DNA from: Gentiana macrophylla
Lineage: Eukaryota > Streptophyta > Magnoliopsida > Gentianales > Gentianaceae
DNA length: 64,000 nucleotides
Direction: 5' to 3'
Assembly: GCA_026214975.1 (NCBI GenBank)
Contig: CM047805.1
Span: 64,402,170 to 64,466,169 of the forward strand
Shown here: piece by piece, positions 9,713 to 20,339 of the stretch
Layout of the letters: each line of letters begins with the position of its first letter
How positions within the stretch are numbered: the first letter of the stretch is position 1
The notes under the pieces: model-generated
What the model saw: only the letters and a program-made list of their open reading frames with translations
The model's database searches: none
Told to the model about the DNA's origin: nothing
Program-made: the position numbers and the translations under genes

Positions 9713-10732
9713 TTAAGGAAAAACTTCCTTAAATGAACAAAGATTCCAACTTCTAGGAACAGTTTTGCCAGAGGCATTAGCTAGTTGATAAGATCCTTTT
9801 CCATGCACTTTGATAATTTTATAAGGACCTTCCCAATTTGGGTCTAGCTTTCCAGTGGGGCCTTGCTTGCTAGCCTCATTTCGCCTCAGAACTAAATCGC
9901 CTTCTTTAAAATACGTACCTTTAACTTTGGAGTTGTAGTATTGAGCAATTCTTTGCTTGTATTTGGCCATTTGTATCAAGGCTATGTCCCTTTTGTGCTC
10001 CAGTTCATCTTTGAGATGCAGCATGTCTACTTCCTGAGTTTCTGGACAGTATAATTCGATTCTGGGAGACTTGTGTCCAATCTCTGCTGGTATTACTGCC
10101 TCGCATCCATATGCTAAGGAGTATGGTGTTTCCTGCGTAGCAGCGTTTGGGGTGGTTCTATATGCCCACAAGATATTTGGAAGGTGGTCTACCCAATGAG
10201 ACCCCTCTTGTTCCAAACTTTTCTTCAATCCCTGTTTTATTTGTCTGTTGGTTTGCTCCACCTGCCCATTGGCTTGAGGATAGGCCACTGAAGTAAAATG
10301 TTGGGAGACTCCTAGGTTGGTGCACCAAGTTTGCACTCCTTGATCTTCAAATTGCGTGCCATTATCGAAATGAGAACTTTAAGGATCCGTATACCTGCAT
10401 AGAATATTCTTCACACAGAACTTTCAGATCTCGGTTGGTCGTGTGATGGTGGTTAAGGGTTCAGCTTCCACCCACTTAGTGAAATAATCCACTGCTACCA
10501 CTAAAAACTTGAAATTTCCCGGTGCTCGGGGTAGTGGGCCCACTAAGTCCACCCCCCATTGATCAAACGGCCATGGAGACACAATTGGTATCATTTCGCA
10601 CAGATTATGCGATAAGTTGCTATGCACCTGGCATGTCCGGCAAGTTCTGACCAGATTCTCTGCATCGCCTTGCATTTCTGGCCAATAATAACCGTAAAGC
10701 CTACATTTCCTGGCCAGAGCTCTTGCTCCCAA
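9713..10732 (-). pseudogene. Integrase of the Tat element
   Basis: Reading from 10732 leftward: a zinc-binding part with CRTCQVHSN, then the catalytic core with FDQWGVDLVGPLP (first Asp) and DYFTKWVEAEPL. After a frameshift at about 10380-10423 come DNGTQF (second Asp) and QANGQVEQTNRQ (catalytic Glu), then a C-terminal GPY-like motif (WEGPYKI) and a natural stop at 9713. All three catalytic acidic residues are visible. Integrase inserts the cDNA into the host chromosome. The frameshift breaks the protein. Downstream lies the 56-bp repeat. Confidence 0.85.
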
Positions 10733-10764
10733 ATGATTTCCACAAATTCCGAGATGGATTTCTC

Positions 10765-12391
10765 TTAATACATAATCTCCTCATCCGAGTAATGCATCTC
10801 AACCAAGGTCTTTGCATAGGATTTTCTCAGATGTAACGTCGTTGAACAGAGCATACCTGGCGAGAGTCTTATCAATTTTTCGGCATGTACTTTGTCTTCG
10901 TGTAGTCTCCCATCTCTTAGATATACTACAATTGGATCCATCCAAGTTTCACTGTGTGATTGGTTGTACTTCAATCTCATCACAACTCTTGTGCTTCAAC
11001 TGTTCAACCAACACCTTCTTGTGGGACAAGAAATTCGATCCTAGTTTGGATAAGGCATCTACTCTGGTATTTTGGGCTCGAGTTATCTATTCTACTTCTA
11101 TCGTTAAGAAGTTCTGCAATTTCTTCTGTGCCACTGCAAGGTACTTTTTCATGGGGCCTTCTTTTGCCTCATATTCTCCCTTGATATGGTTTGTTACAAT
11201 TTGTGAGTCTGTGTAGACCTTCAAATCTTGCACACCTAACTTTTGCGCTAAGTTTAATCCAGTTATCAAAGCTTCATATTCTGCCTCATTGTTAGTAGCC
11301 TGAAAGTCAAAATGAAGAGCATATGGGAATTCTTCACCTTTTGGGCTAATGAGTAGGAGTCCTGCTCCTGCTCCCTCTTTGTTGGAGGCTCTGTCTACAT
11401 AAAGCTGCCACTGTTCAGAATCATTCTTCTCAGCCTTGTTCTTCTCAATTTATTGTTCTATAGCCAAAGCTTTCTCTTACGCCAAGAAATCAGCTAATGC
11501 TTGAGCTTTAATTGTCGTTCTTGGTTTGTATTCGATATCAAATCCACCGCCAATTCAACTACCCACTTTGCCGTCTTCTAGACTTGTCGGTTTCTCCAAA
11601 ATCGCTTCAAAGGTTGGTTTGTTAACACAATCACCTGGATGACTTTGGAAATACGGTCTCAATTTCCTTGTAGCATGTACTAGGGCTAAAACCAATTTCT
11701 CCACCTCGTAATATCTAATCTCGGCCCTTGTAGGCTTTGCTTACAAAATATACTGGTCTTTGTATCATGCCATGTTGCTTTACCAACACAAAGACTTATC
11801 GCTTCATTGCAAAAGACAAGTATAGAACAATATTTCACCTTCCCGTGAGGAGTTAGAGTTGGCAAGTGGTCGATATGATCTTTTAACTCTCGAGAAGCTT
11901 GTTTACATTCTTCATTCCACTCAAACGGATGGCCTTCCTAAGGATTTTGAAGAATGGCAATGATTTCTGCGTGTGATTTCGACAAGAATCTGTTTAGAGT
12001 CGCTAATCTTCCCGTTAATCGTTGTACTTCTTTGATATTCTTGGTGCGGTGCATGGTCTTCAAAGCTTCCAATTTATCGTGATTGGCCCCGATACCTTCT
12101 TTAGATATCATATAACCCAGAATTTGCTGACCTTACTCCAAAAGTACACTTTTTTGGGTTCAATTTCATTCTGTTTGTCTCAAGACTTGGCAAACCTCTC
12201 GCTACATCCTTCAAATATTGGTCAAGAGTCCCGCTTTCTTGATCAATAGATCATCCACGATATACTTCCAGATTTGCCAATCTGTTGTTTGAAAATGGTA
12301 TTGATCGCCTTTGGTAGGTAGCCTCGCGTTCTTTAATCCAAAAGGCATAGACACATAGTAGTAGGAACCAAATTCGTAATAAAGGCGTTTA
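10765..12391 (-). pseudogene. RT C-terminal half and RNase H region of the Tat element
   Basis: Decayed coding sequence joins the RT start to integrase. Near 12250 the minus strand keeps a catalytic pair in an IVDDLLIK context. At 11087-11269 a short open stretch reads LKVYTDSQIVTNHIKGEYEA, typical of the RVT_3-type RNase H domain found in Tat elements, where it often follows an older RNase H. At 10765-10983 is part of the linker before integrase. Many stops and indels separate the pieces. RT and RNase H copy RNA into DNA and remove the RNA strand in the particle. Confidence 0.7.
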
Positions 12392-13117
12392 TTACAAAGA
12401 TCTACTGTGGTCCATCATAATCTGATGATATCCCTTATAAGCATCTAGAAAAGAAAAAATTTCATAACCAACTGTAGAGTCTACTAGCCTGTCAATTCTA
12501 GGGGAAGTGTAACTATCTTTAGGACAAGCTTTGTTTAAATCGGTGAAGTCCACGCACATTCTCCAACTGCCATCTGGTTTCTTAACTAACACTGGGTTTG
12601 CTAGCCATTCTGGGTAGATAACTTCTTTAATCATGTTGGACTGCAACAGTTTTTCCACTTCTTGCTGGACAGCCTGTATCCTTTCTGGAGCAAATGATCT
12701 CTTCTTTTGTTTCACTGGTTTACTGGTTGGGTCGATGTTGAGCTTATGGACCGCCAACTCTGTTGACAATCCAGGCATATCACTTGCCTTCCATGCAAAC
12801 ACATCTTGATAATCTTTCAAAGTGCTGATTAGCATATGCTTCTGTTCAGCCGGTATCCAAGATCCTATGCTGACTGTGGATTCAGGGTCCAATTCATTTA
12901 GCATTATTGATTCCACTGGATCGTTTGATTGCCAACTTTTTTCTTCATTTGGAACCAGGTCTTCTATTGTCACCTGATGCACCTTCATTTTTCCACTGAT
13001 TGTGGCTGTGTAGCAATTTTTTGCAGCATCTACGTCCCCTTTAACAGTAGCTTCTCCATCGAAAGTTGGGAATTTCATCTTTGTTGTGTGCGGGCGATAC
13101 CATCGCCTCTCAGTCAA
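12392..13117 (-). pseudogene. Reverse transcriptase N-terminal half of the Tat element
   Basis: An open stretch of about 241 residues holds the start of the RT domain: VFAWKASDMPGL, then PVLVKKPDGSWRMCVDFTDL, NKACPKDSY and FSFLDAYKGYHQI, whose Asp is the first catalytic residue. The upstream part of about 90 residues is the protease-RT linker. The frame is lost at about 12392 and continues in other frames to the left. It follows the protease remnant directly. Confidence 0.85.
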
Positions 13118-13929
13118 TTAGTGCTTTGGCCTTCCAAGAATCACATTATATGCGCAGATGGAGCCTTTACCACCACATAGTTCACCATCGAGTCCTCGCT
13201 CATGTTCTTTGCCAAAAGTTGTCAATAATTTTAACATACCCCACGGGATGTATGGGCGGCCCGATAAATCCAAAAGAGGAGTTGATACGGAGTCAACTCC
13301 GACCGAGAGTTTCATCGCTTGGAACGCGCTTATGATATAAAGACGCTTATCTACGCCTGTGTCTACGCAGATCCTTCCGACCAGATTTTTCGAATAATCG
13401 CTTCTATTACCAGTCCTTCGTTACTCACAATTTGGTAGGGCATCTCTAGGACTGCATCAACGGTTCCCATAACTTTCGCTTTTTGCTTCCTTGCTTTTCT
13501 CAGGTCGCCTTTTTATCTTCCCGAACACCTTGCTACCTTCTCTGGTCCACCCACAATGGTATTCACAGATTAATTGGGGCATTTCTCTATGCCCATCTCG
13601 CATCCGGAGACGGATCTCTCGTGTCTTCTCTCTGGTTGTACTGTCATGATATTATTCTATTTTTGAACTCTCTCCTTCCTCTCGGGATTATCTCCTCGTG
13701 CTCGATCGATGCACTCATCGATTTTTCCTTCCATCTTCTTTGCGTCGATATCTCTGGATCGATCCCTACATCGCTCGTGAGTCATGTCCAATGTCTTTAT
13801 GGTACTTACACCACCTTGTGTGGTCTCTTTTCTCCCTTGGACCCCTCAACGGAGGAGGAGTCTTAGCAATTCCTTTCTTCTCCATAATTGCCAGCACTTG
13901 GTCACGGGATCTGTTCAGAGGAATAAGGT
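13118..13929 (-). pseudogene. Aspartic protease region of the Tat element
   Basis: The minus strand keeps pieces of a retropepsin-like domain. The best is near 13130-13160, reading AYNVILGRPKH; the YNxILGRP block is the conserved C-terminal motif of plant gypsy proteases. The rest is broken by frameshifts and I could not find an intact Asp-Ser/Thr-Gly active site. The protease would cut the gag-pol polyprotein. The plus-strand ORFs at 13483-14092 are shadows of this region and gag. Confidence 0.55.
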
Positions 13930-15004
13930 CTATGTCCTGCAAAGCACCTTTTTCCCTAATCTTTCAGAGATGGGAGTGGTTACCCTATCCCAGACTGATT
14001 TCCTTTTCTTGTCATTCCTATCCTCAGTTTTTCCTTTCTTAGCATCCCTATGGGATTCTTCCCTCTTGGATCTGTTAGCCTCTTCCCCCTGACAATGTCT
14101 GTATGCTATTTCCAGACATTCTTCCATCGTGTTTGGATCTTTGCTGCTCAGCTTTGCATGTAACCGTCCTTCTCTAAGTCCTGCTATAAAGGATGCTACC
14201 AAGAACTTATCATCCAGATCTGCTATCTGGGATGATTCTCCATTGAATCTCTTGATGAATTGTAACACTGTTTCATCACTTTTTTGCCTAACGATCACCA
14301 AATAAGTCCGGTTTCTTTGGAAAGGTCTTCTTTGTGATGAATGCATGCATGAACTTTCGGTCGAGTGGGAAATCCGGTATAGATCTAGGGTTCAACTTGT
14401 GGAACCAATCTCTTGCCTTTCCTGTTAGAAGAGTTGAAAATGCCCTGCATTTCATCTCTTCTGGAGCGTTATACAAATTCATGTGTTGAATGTACTGATG
14501 CATATGGTCGTATGGATCCTTAGTTCCATCATATGCTTGAATTTTTGGAATTTTGAATCCTGGAGGACATGGGAATGCATCGATGTCCTTAGTGAAAGGA
14601 GACACCAGCCCGAATTCATCTTGCTTGGGTTTAAGTATGGCATCTAACTCAGCTCTAGCGCTATCACCACCTGGGTGAGTAACTACCACTTGTATGCTTG
14701 ATTCTGCTTCCTGCTTCTCTTTTTTAGCAGTTTGAAGCGGGGTATGTGCTTCGGAAACATCATTATCTTGATTCCTCGCTTTCAAAACTGCCTCGAATAT
14801 GGCTTTTATCTCCTCACCTTTGAGATTTGCCAGGTTTTCGACCAACATTTGTTTAATTGCATCTGGATTGCTGGTCTGTCCTTCTTACATAACTCTTTTC
14901 CCAGTTTCTTGGTCATTTCGACCTGGGCTTTTGTCTCCGATCTGATTCTTTTCTTTCTCTTGTTGATTTTGTTGTTTCTTTGAATTTCCTTGGTTTCTTG
15001 CCAT
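13930..15004 (-). pseudogene. gag of the Tat element
   Basis: The probable start is the ATG at 15002-15004, followed by a Lys/Gln-rich N-terminus. An in-frame TAA at 14885-14887 (codon 40) interrupts it, and the same frame then stays open to 14288. That part contains the plant retrotransposon gag core: PPGFKIPKIQAYDGTKDPYD, then FSTLLTGKARDWFHKL. A frameshift near 14288-14346 moves the rest (QFIKRFNGESSQI, FIAGLREGRL) into another frame, ending in a Lys/Arg-rich tail. Gag forms the particle that packages element RNA. A zinc knuckle was not seen before the break. Confidence 0.8.
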
Positions 15005-15037
15005 TTTCTGTATTAATCACTCACTAACTAGAATTAT

Positions 15038-15055
15038 GCCCTCCTTCTAGCGCCA
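15038..15055 (-). other. Primer-binding site of the Tat element
   Basis: The minus strand reads TGGCGCTAGAAGGAGGGC two bases inside the 5' LTR. It is identical to the site at 597-614. The primer tRNA is not assigned. Confidence 0.75.
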
Positions 15056-15057
15056 AA

Positions 15058-15547
15058 TGATGCAGTATGAATATTACAAACGGGTAATCGGGTAATTCTA
15101 ATTAGGAAAATAATGTAAGAACACGAATGTTTGGGTATAATTTGGACTGAACTCTTGAGAGAGCTGCCTACGTATCCAATTTAAGTGATAAACTGGAATC
15201 AAGTCCCCCTCGTAGTTCAGGGTGTTCTTTATATAGTAGTAGATCGTGTGTCTCTTCCTGGACGTGCTAGGAAGTTATTGTTGAGTATCTTCTGAACGTG
15301 GGATCTACCCACGTCTGTAAGCAGTTGAGATATTGTTGACCCGGTCTTCAGCCCGTTATTCTGTCCAGAAACCATTCTGGTCAGAACACGGTGGAGTCCT
15401 GCTCCTCTGACTATTCTGTCCAGCGTTTTGATCTGGTCAGCACTTGGTGGTCTGGCTTGACTGGTTCATTTATCTTTATTATCTAACTTTCATGCTGGGC
15501 CCGGCCCAATTACGAATAATCCGACTCACTGTGCCCATATATCATCA
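15058..15547 (-). repeat. 5' LTR of the Tat element
   Basis: It matches 5884-6381, with TG...CA ends. A minus-strand TATATAAA box lies at 15228-15235, so transcription should start within about 30-40 bases to its left and run through the primer site into gag. It is 490 bp, 8 shorter than the other copy. Confidence 0.9.
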
Positions 15548-15708
15548 TTATCCTTTTCCTAAAGGAAGAAAAAAAAAAGAACAATATCTTTTTTCCCACC
15601 TTCGACAACAGTTTTTTCCGGGGCATTAATGAATTTACTAACCAAACTATAATATGTTCAAAAAAAAAAAAAAAAAAAAAACAAACTATAATAATATATT
15701 AATAAACT

Positions 15709-15772
15709 AATACTCCTTCCGTTGTTTTTTAACTGTCATTTTATAAAAATTGATTTGTTTATATATATATAT
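15709..15772 (+). repeat. Left end of a Stowaway-like MITE, truncated
   Basis: TACTCCTTCCGTTGTTTTTT resembles the end of the MITE at 5185. No matching right end was found after the hAT MITE that follows, so only one end survives or the partner is too diverged. Confidence 0.45.
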
Positions 15773-15780
15773 ACCAATGC

Positions 15781-16101
15781 CAGGGCCATCCCTGTGTAAT
15801 CGGAGTCCCTAGGCCAAAAATAATTTAGGGCCCTCGACCCTGTGAAAAAAAAATCTCACAACTATTTGTAAGGTATACTATGTTCATGAGCGCTATAAAA
15901 AATATAAGAGAATTTGATTAAACTTTCTTTCACTGAATTTGGCTATCAATTTGGGTCTTACCAGTTTTTTTAGCTTGAGTAAAAAATAAAAATTGACCTA
16001 AAATACACTAATATTACATGAAAATGGAGGCCCTAAAATTGCAAATTTCGGCAAGGGCCCTAGGCCACGGTCTTGTTGGCCTGCCCCCAGGGACGGCTCT
16101 G
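15781..16101. mobile_element. hAT-type MITE (321 bp)
   Basis: The ends are CAGGGCCATCCCTG and, on the other strand, CAGAGCCGTCCCTG: imperfect terminal inverted repeats of the CAGGG...CCCTG type. The 8-bp target duplication ACCAATGC flanks it at 15773-15780 and 16102-16109. Eight bases is diagnostic of hAT transposition. There is no transposase ORF. Confidence 0.9.
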
Positions 16102-16225
16102 ACCAATGCAGTATTTATTGTTTTTTTAAGGCTACAAATACCATCAATCATTGTAATCTAGGTGTTTGTGAAAATCTTTGTGTAATTCTATGCATAATAA
16201 AAGTTCTCATTTTCTGTCCGTGGAG

Positions 16226-17431
16226 TAGTCGGCACAACGCCGAAAACTGTAACGCATCGTTCCCGGACACCAAGTCCTTATCCGAAAAAGAACGTTTGAC
16301 ATGTATAACATTAAATATACTTAACATTATACGTAAGTCTTACATCATCGTATCATAACAAAGCGATGCGGAAGCTAAGGGACTCAGGAAAATAACGTAA
16401 CAAGATCGATAAAAAGTTACAAAGCTGCCAAACTTACTAGTAGATAAGATCTTTTACAACATTCGAAATCTAAGGTCTTTACAAACCAAACTTAACTTAT
16501 CTTACATATGTCTTAGAATACAAACCAAACTAATAGTATCCTCAACAAAATCGTCATCATCACCCTGCCAATCTTCTCGGGGAGGGGAAAACATACATAA
16601 CATAAAAGAGGTAAGTACATTGAGTAATTAGTAAAAGGTAGAAGTCATTGAATATCGTGCTTTATAAAGTTTGGAAAGTAAAAGCATACATTATTAGTTA
16701 ATCACATTTTCATTACTTTACCATTCTTACATCTACCGTATCGCTTCATGTCCCATAACATGTCATGAGTTCCCTATTTTTTTTTAGCTTAACTTATCTT
16801 TGTTACACCAATGATCCAAGGGCACTACGCACGATGCTGCTCATCGTGAAAACTTCATATGCAACCCGTAAATAATATGAGCATAATTCCCCAAAACATA
16901 TACAGTATGGGCTTAAATTCCTAATAGTGACCGGCGGATGGGTTTAATTCCCATGTTTATCGCTCGTTCTCACATTGCGATATTGTACTATGCCTAACTA
17001 AGCTTCAGAGGCATTTAATCTTTTAACTAGTCACATACGTTGTTTATACATTAACTAGCCTTATGTACTATTCAAGTAAAAGCTCGCTTAACTCCACTAC
17101 ACCCTCATCCTACTCCATTTAGATACTAACCAAACCTAGCATTCACAGACATTGACAAGTACTAACTCATCAAATTACAAGACCAATTCTAGGTTTCCGA
17201 CGGTGCCGTACATCATCTCGCTGAGAAAGTTCATACGGTACCGGAACTAAACGCATCATAAACCAATTCAAGGCTTTGTCACATTATTTCATGTCTTTTA
17301 GATCCTTTAGAACTACAAATCAAGCTAAGTATCAAAACAACATTTGTCACGTACTCCATTGGCTACCAAATCGCATATTTATATTTTTTGAAAAAGAAAA
17401 TAACACCACACTACTATACATTATACTTATA
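16226..17431. mobile_element. Decayed LTR-like sequence, chromovirus type
   Basis: From about 16248 the sequence TGTAACGCATCG, then AAGTCCTTATCCG and TACGTAAGTCTTACATC, parallels the start of the LTR at 51119 (TGTAACATCC, CAGTCCTTATCCGC, TCACGTAAGCGCC). It continues as AT-rich DNA without ORFs up to the Helitron edge at 17432. I read it as a diverged, truncated relative of that LTR; its right end is not visible. Confidence 0.4.
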
Positions 17432-17443
17432 CTAGGGGGAGTA

Positions 17444-17460
17444 ACCGTGCTATGCACGGT
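17444..17460 (-). other. Helitron 3' terminal hairpin
   Basis: ACCGTGC, a three-base loop TAT, then GCACGGT: a 7-bp stem eight bases from the CTAG terminus (17432-17435). In Helitrons this hairpin marks the end of the rolling-circle strand. Confidence 0.75.
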
Positions 17461-18269
17461 GTTGCCCCCACCTGTTTTTAGTGAAAGTTTAGTTGGTTTT
17501 TCTTCAGCCTGGCTCAGGATTAACGCTGGCGGCATGTACCGAGCAGAGGCAATAATACGATAAGTAGATACATAATTTAGTGTGATCGTAAAACAAAAAT
17601 CGGACAATGGAGCAAAGATTCAAAGAAGGAACATAAATGCCAAAGGACGCCGTTTCGAACCGTGATCGAATCTGTTCATATACACAATTTTATGATTCAT
17701 CAATTGCAAAGTGGAACTAAATCGTTAGAGTAACCAAAATTTATTAGATCACAAGTGTTAATTGTGTGATAATTATTTACCTAGGTGCCGTTAAATTGTA
17801 TACAGAGATTAATGGAGTCTACTATTTTATTAAAGTGTAAACAGTGCATGTAAACAGAGACTAAATGTGTGGCGACTTTGGTGTACCAATTTATCTGAAA
17901 TTTGTCATGATGTTGTTGTTGTTCATTAATTGTGGCGGCTTTGATGTAGTTGACCTGTGTGCCTTTTGGCGCTTTGTGCGACTTTGGTTTTGAAGGCTTT
18001 GATATGGGTGAAGTCTTACTTGGGTAATGTAATTGTTGTTATTAATTTATTTGCTAAATGACAAATATTGCCACTCCTAAATTTAAAGTCGTGTAAACTT
18101 TTTCCTATTTCAATATATGTTATAAGTATCTTTGTCCAAACCTATGTAGAATCCTTAAGTTTTTTTTTTCTGTTGTTGCCTTTTACTGACAAATATTTTG
18201 CCATAGCTAGATTTCAAAAGGTTGTAACATGTCTTTTGAAAGCAATTTTCCAAAGATTGTTCATTTCAG

Positions 18270-18654
18270 ATGTAGAAGAGGAGTATACGATGCGTATGCA
18301 CCGCCAATTCCAATCAAAATGCATGGTGAACCTATAACTGATGGAGATATAGTTAAAGTGGGGACATATCCTGATAAGGTTGTAAAAAGTTTGGCTGCTG
18401 AACGAGACAGAAAAGGAACGGAGCTTTACAACAGCAGGGAGAATGAAGAGAACATGGGGAGGAAGATACATCGGGTTGAGGAAGAGTTGAAACAGCAGAA
18501 GGTAAGAACAAACCAGCACATGAGGTTGGAACAGCTGTGGCGAGGAAAGTGTGCTCTTTTTGAGGAGATGGGACAAGAGAATCATGGTAACAATACTGTC
18601 GAAGAAGTTGGAGAAGATGATAACACCATTGTGCCGAACGGTGACGTTTTTTAA
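18270..18654 (+). other. Possible captured exon, coiled-coil ORF of unknown origin
   Basis: An open frame of about 128 residues begins right after TTCATTTCAG, a good splice acceptor, and a donor-like AAG/GTAAGA lies at 18499-18507. It contains APPIPIKMHGEPITDGDIVK followed by a charged, probably helical stretch (AAERDRKGTELYN, RVEEELKQQK) and an acidic tail. I do not recognise the family. It lies inside the Helitron on the strand opposite to RepHel, so a captured host-gene piece is plausible. Confidence 0.35.
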
Positions 18655-19084
18655 TGTTTTTTCGCTTATTGTAGAAGTCATCCTATAGGATGATAAGCTT
18701 GGATTTTCTAGAGGGTATTAAGCTAAGTGTTGTTGGTTGTGAAAGTTATTATGTGTGTTTCATGTAATGTTTCTTTATTTTAATGCATTAATTTCTTTAT
18801 CACTCAAGAGCCTTTACATTTTCTTGGCAGAATAATGTTGCACACCTAATCAAAGTTTAAGCACTCCTAAAATTACATTAGGTTCACCAACATTATCGAT
18901 TAGTTAGTTATATTGATAAAACCTCTATTCTTAATAACATGGAAATCAAATTGTTGAGTTTTAAACGGTGCAATTACCATGTGCTTTGATATGTAGATGC
19001 AACTCAAACAAGACGTCATCAAATTGAAGCAAAACTGAAGCCTAGAATTAGGGAAAAATAAAAATGAACACAATTTAACCTGTA

Positions 19085-19560
19085 TGATCTTGGGCTGCTG
19101 GCTATTGCATTGGTTGTTTTTGTCTTCAAATTTGCATTGGAGGGCCAGGATTTCGAGCTTTAGTGCCTCGGTGATGCTAAACAGCCTGTTCGAGATGCTG
19201 TTAGGCGGTCACTTACCTGGAATACATAAAACAAATGGTCAAACCGGTCCTTAATGTAAATTATGTGATATTAAACTAAACAGAGAGAAAAGTAAAACCT
19301 CAAATGTACAAATGTTTCTGGTTCCTCAGTAAAGTGTAAGAGTTCATTGGTAACAGAATCTACCACCAATTGACCAAACTGGTTTGCTGACTCTGGAGGA
19401 ACCTGCCAAGATAGAAGGAAAATAAATGTGAAACAAGCACAAACAAAGTGATTAAGCTCGCAGAACGTACCTACAAACCTTCATTACAAGAAAGGCACAC
19501 ATGGTGATAGGCACTGATCGACTGCACCGTGCATACCTGAAATCATTAAGCAAGTGTTGT
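19085..19560 (-). pseudogene. Multi-exon host gene fragment inside the Helitron
   Basis: On the minus strand three or four short open stretches are each bounded by splice-like sites. One (about 19475-19540) reads CSRSVPITMCAFLVMK after an AG acceptor. The next (19305-19405) reads VPPESANQFGQLVVDSV and then NELLHFTEEPETFV after CTTGGCAG. A third (about 19090-19220) follows TGTATTCCAG. Short exons with pyrimidine-rich acceptors suggest a captured piece of an intron-containing gene. It might also be a 3' part of the RPA-like gene. I cannot name the source protein. Confidence 0.4.
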
Positions 19561-20339
19561 TTTGCTGAAATCATCAGCTTTAGTCTTCAGGGCAATATCG
19601 CAGAATGAGTTATACATCAATTACCTACACAGAGAGGAATGCAATTAACTTCGTATAGATCATCCTTTCATTGTTTTCATAGTAGCATCATAGAGAAGCA
19701 TACCTTGTGTAAGTACAGGAAGTAACTGAATTCAATAAGGCGTATTTATGGCAATTGCAATCGTAGCTGAAGATTCGATGTTGTATGTCCTTTGTAGGTA
19801 AGTATTTGGGTGAAACGGCTGATATGTAAACGATATGCATATATATGTATGAAGTGCAATAATATGGGAGGAAAGCTGGGAAAAGGGGGAAGAAACCTAA
19901 TAGTTTATATATGTTGTTTCGTAAATAAAAGCAATAAAATCTGTAATATGTTAGATATTATTCCATATGGTCAAACAGACATATACACATCCAAGTTAAT
20001 TATATATATATGATGACGTAGAATCAAATTAACAACAGTGAAAGTTGTGATACATATTCCCACATGCATAGTATGTACATACATAAACAAAGTGAGAGAA
20101 GGGAAAAACTGCTGGACCGTTATTACGGTATCTAAACAGCGCGTCAAAAGTAGTTTTTTGTAGACAGTTGGAAGTTATAAAGTATTTACAACTTGGAAAA
20201 TATGCTCTAGGCACCCCAAGCATCCAAAAGCATTAGTCTTTAGTCTTGTTTTTTGGGTCACATTGTTCATATATTGTAGTAGGTTCCAAAATGATCAGAT
20301 AACCAAAGAGTACTTGGTATCTTTGTGTTCTTCGTTCTT

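Larger units (their letters stand above)
5884..15547 (-). mobile_element. Complete Tat-lineage Ty3/gypsy retrotransposon (9.7 kb, decayed)
   Basis: Two LTRs (5884-6381 and 15058-15547) bound the element, with the 5-bp target duplication TTATC at 5879-5883 and 15548-15552. On the minus strand the order is LTR, primer site, gag, protease, reverse transcriptase, RNase H, integrase, then an extra gene on the opposite strand, polypurine tract and LTR. The RT-RNaseH-INT order defines Ty3/gypsy. The RVT_3-like RNase H and the antisense gene downstream of integrase point to the Tat lineage. Stops and frameshifts interrupt gag-pol, so this copy cannot be autonomous. The LTRs differ by a 9-bp indel and scattered substitutions, so the insertion is not recent. 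Confidence 0.9.

Noticed and set aside
13483..14092. Plus-strand ORFs of over 100 residues
   Set aside because: They lie opposite gag and protease of the minus-strand Tat element and show no domain of their own.
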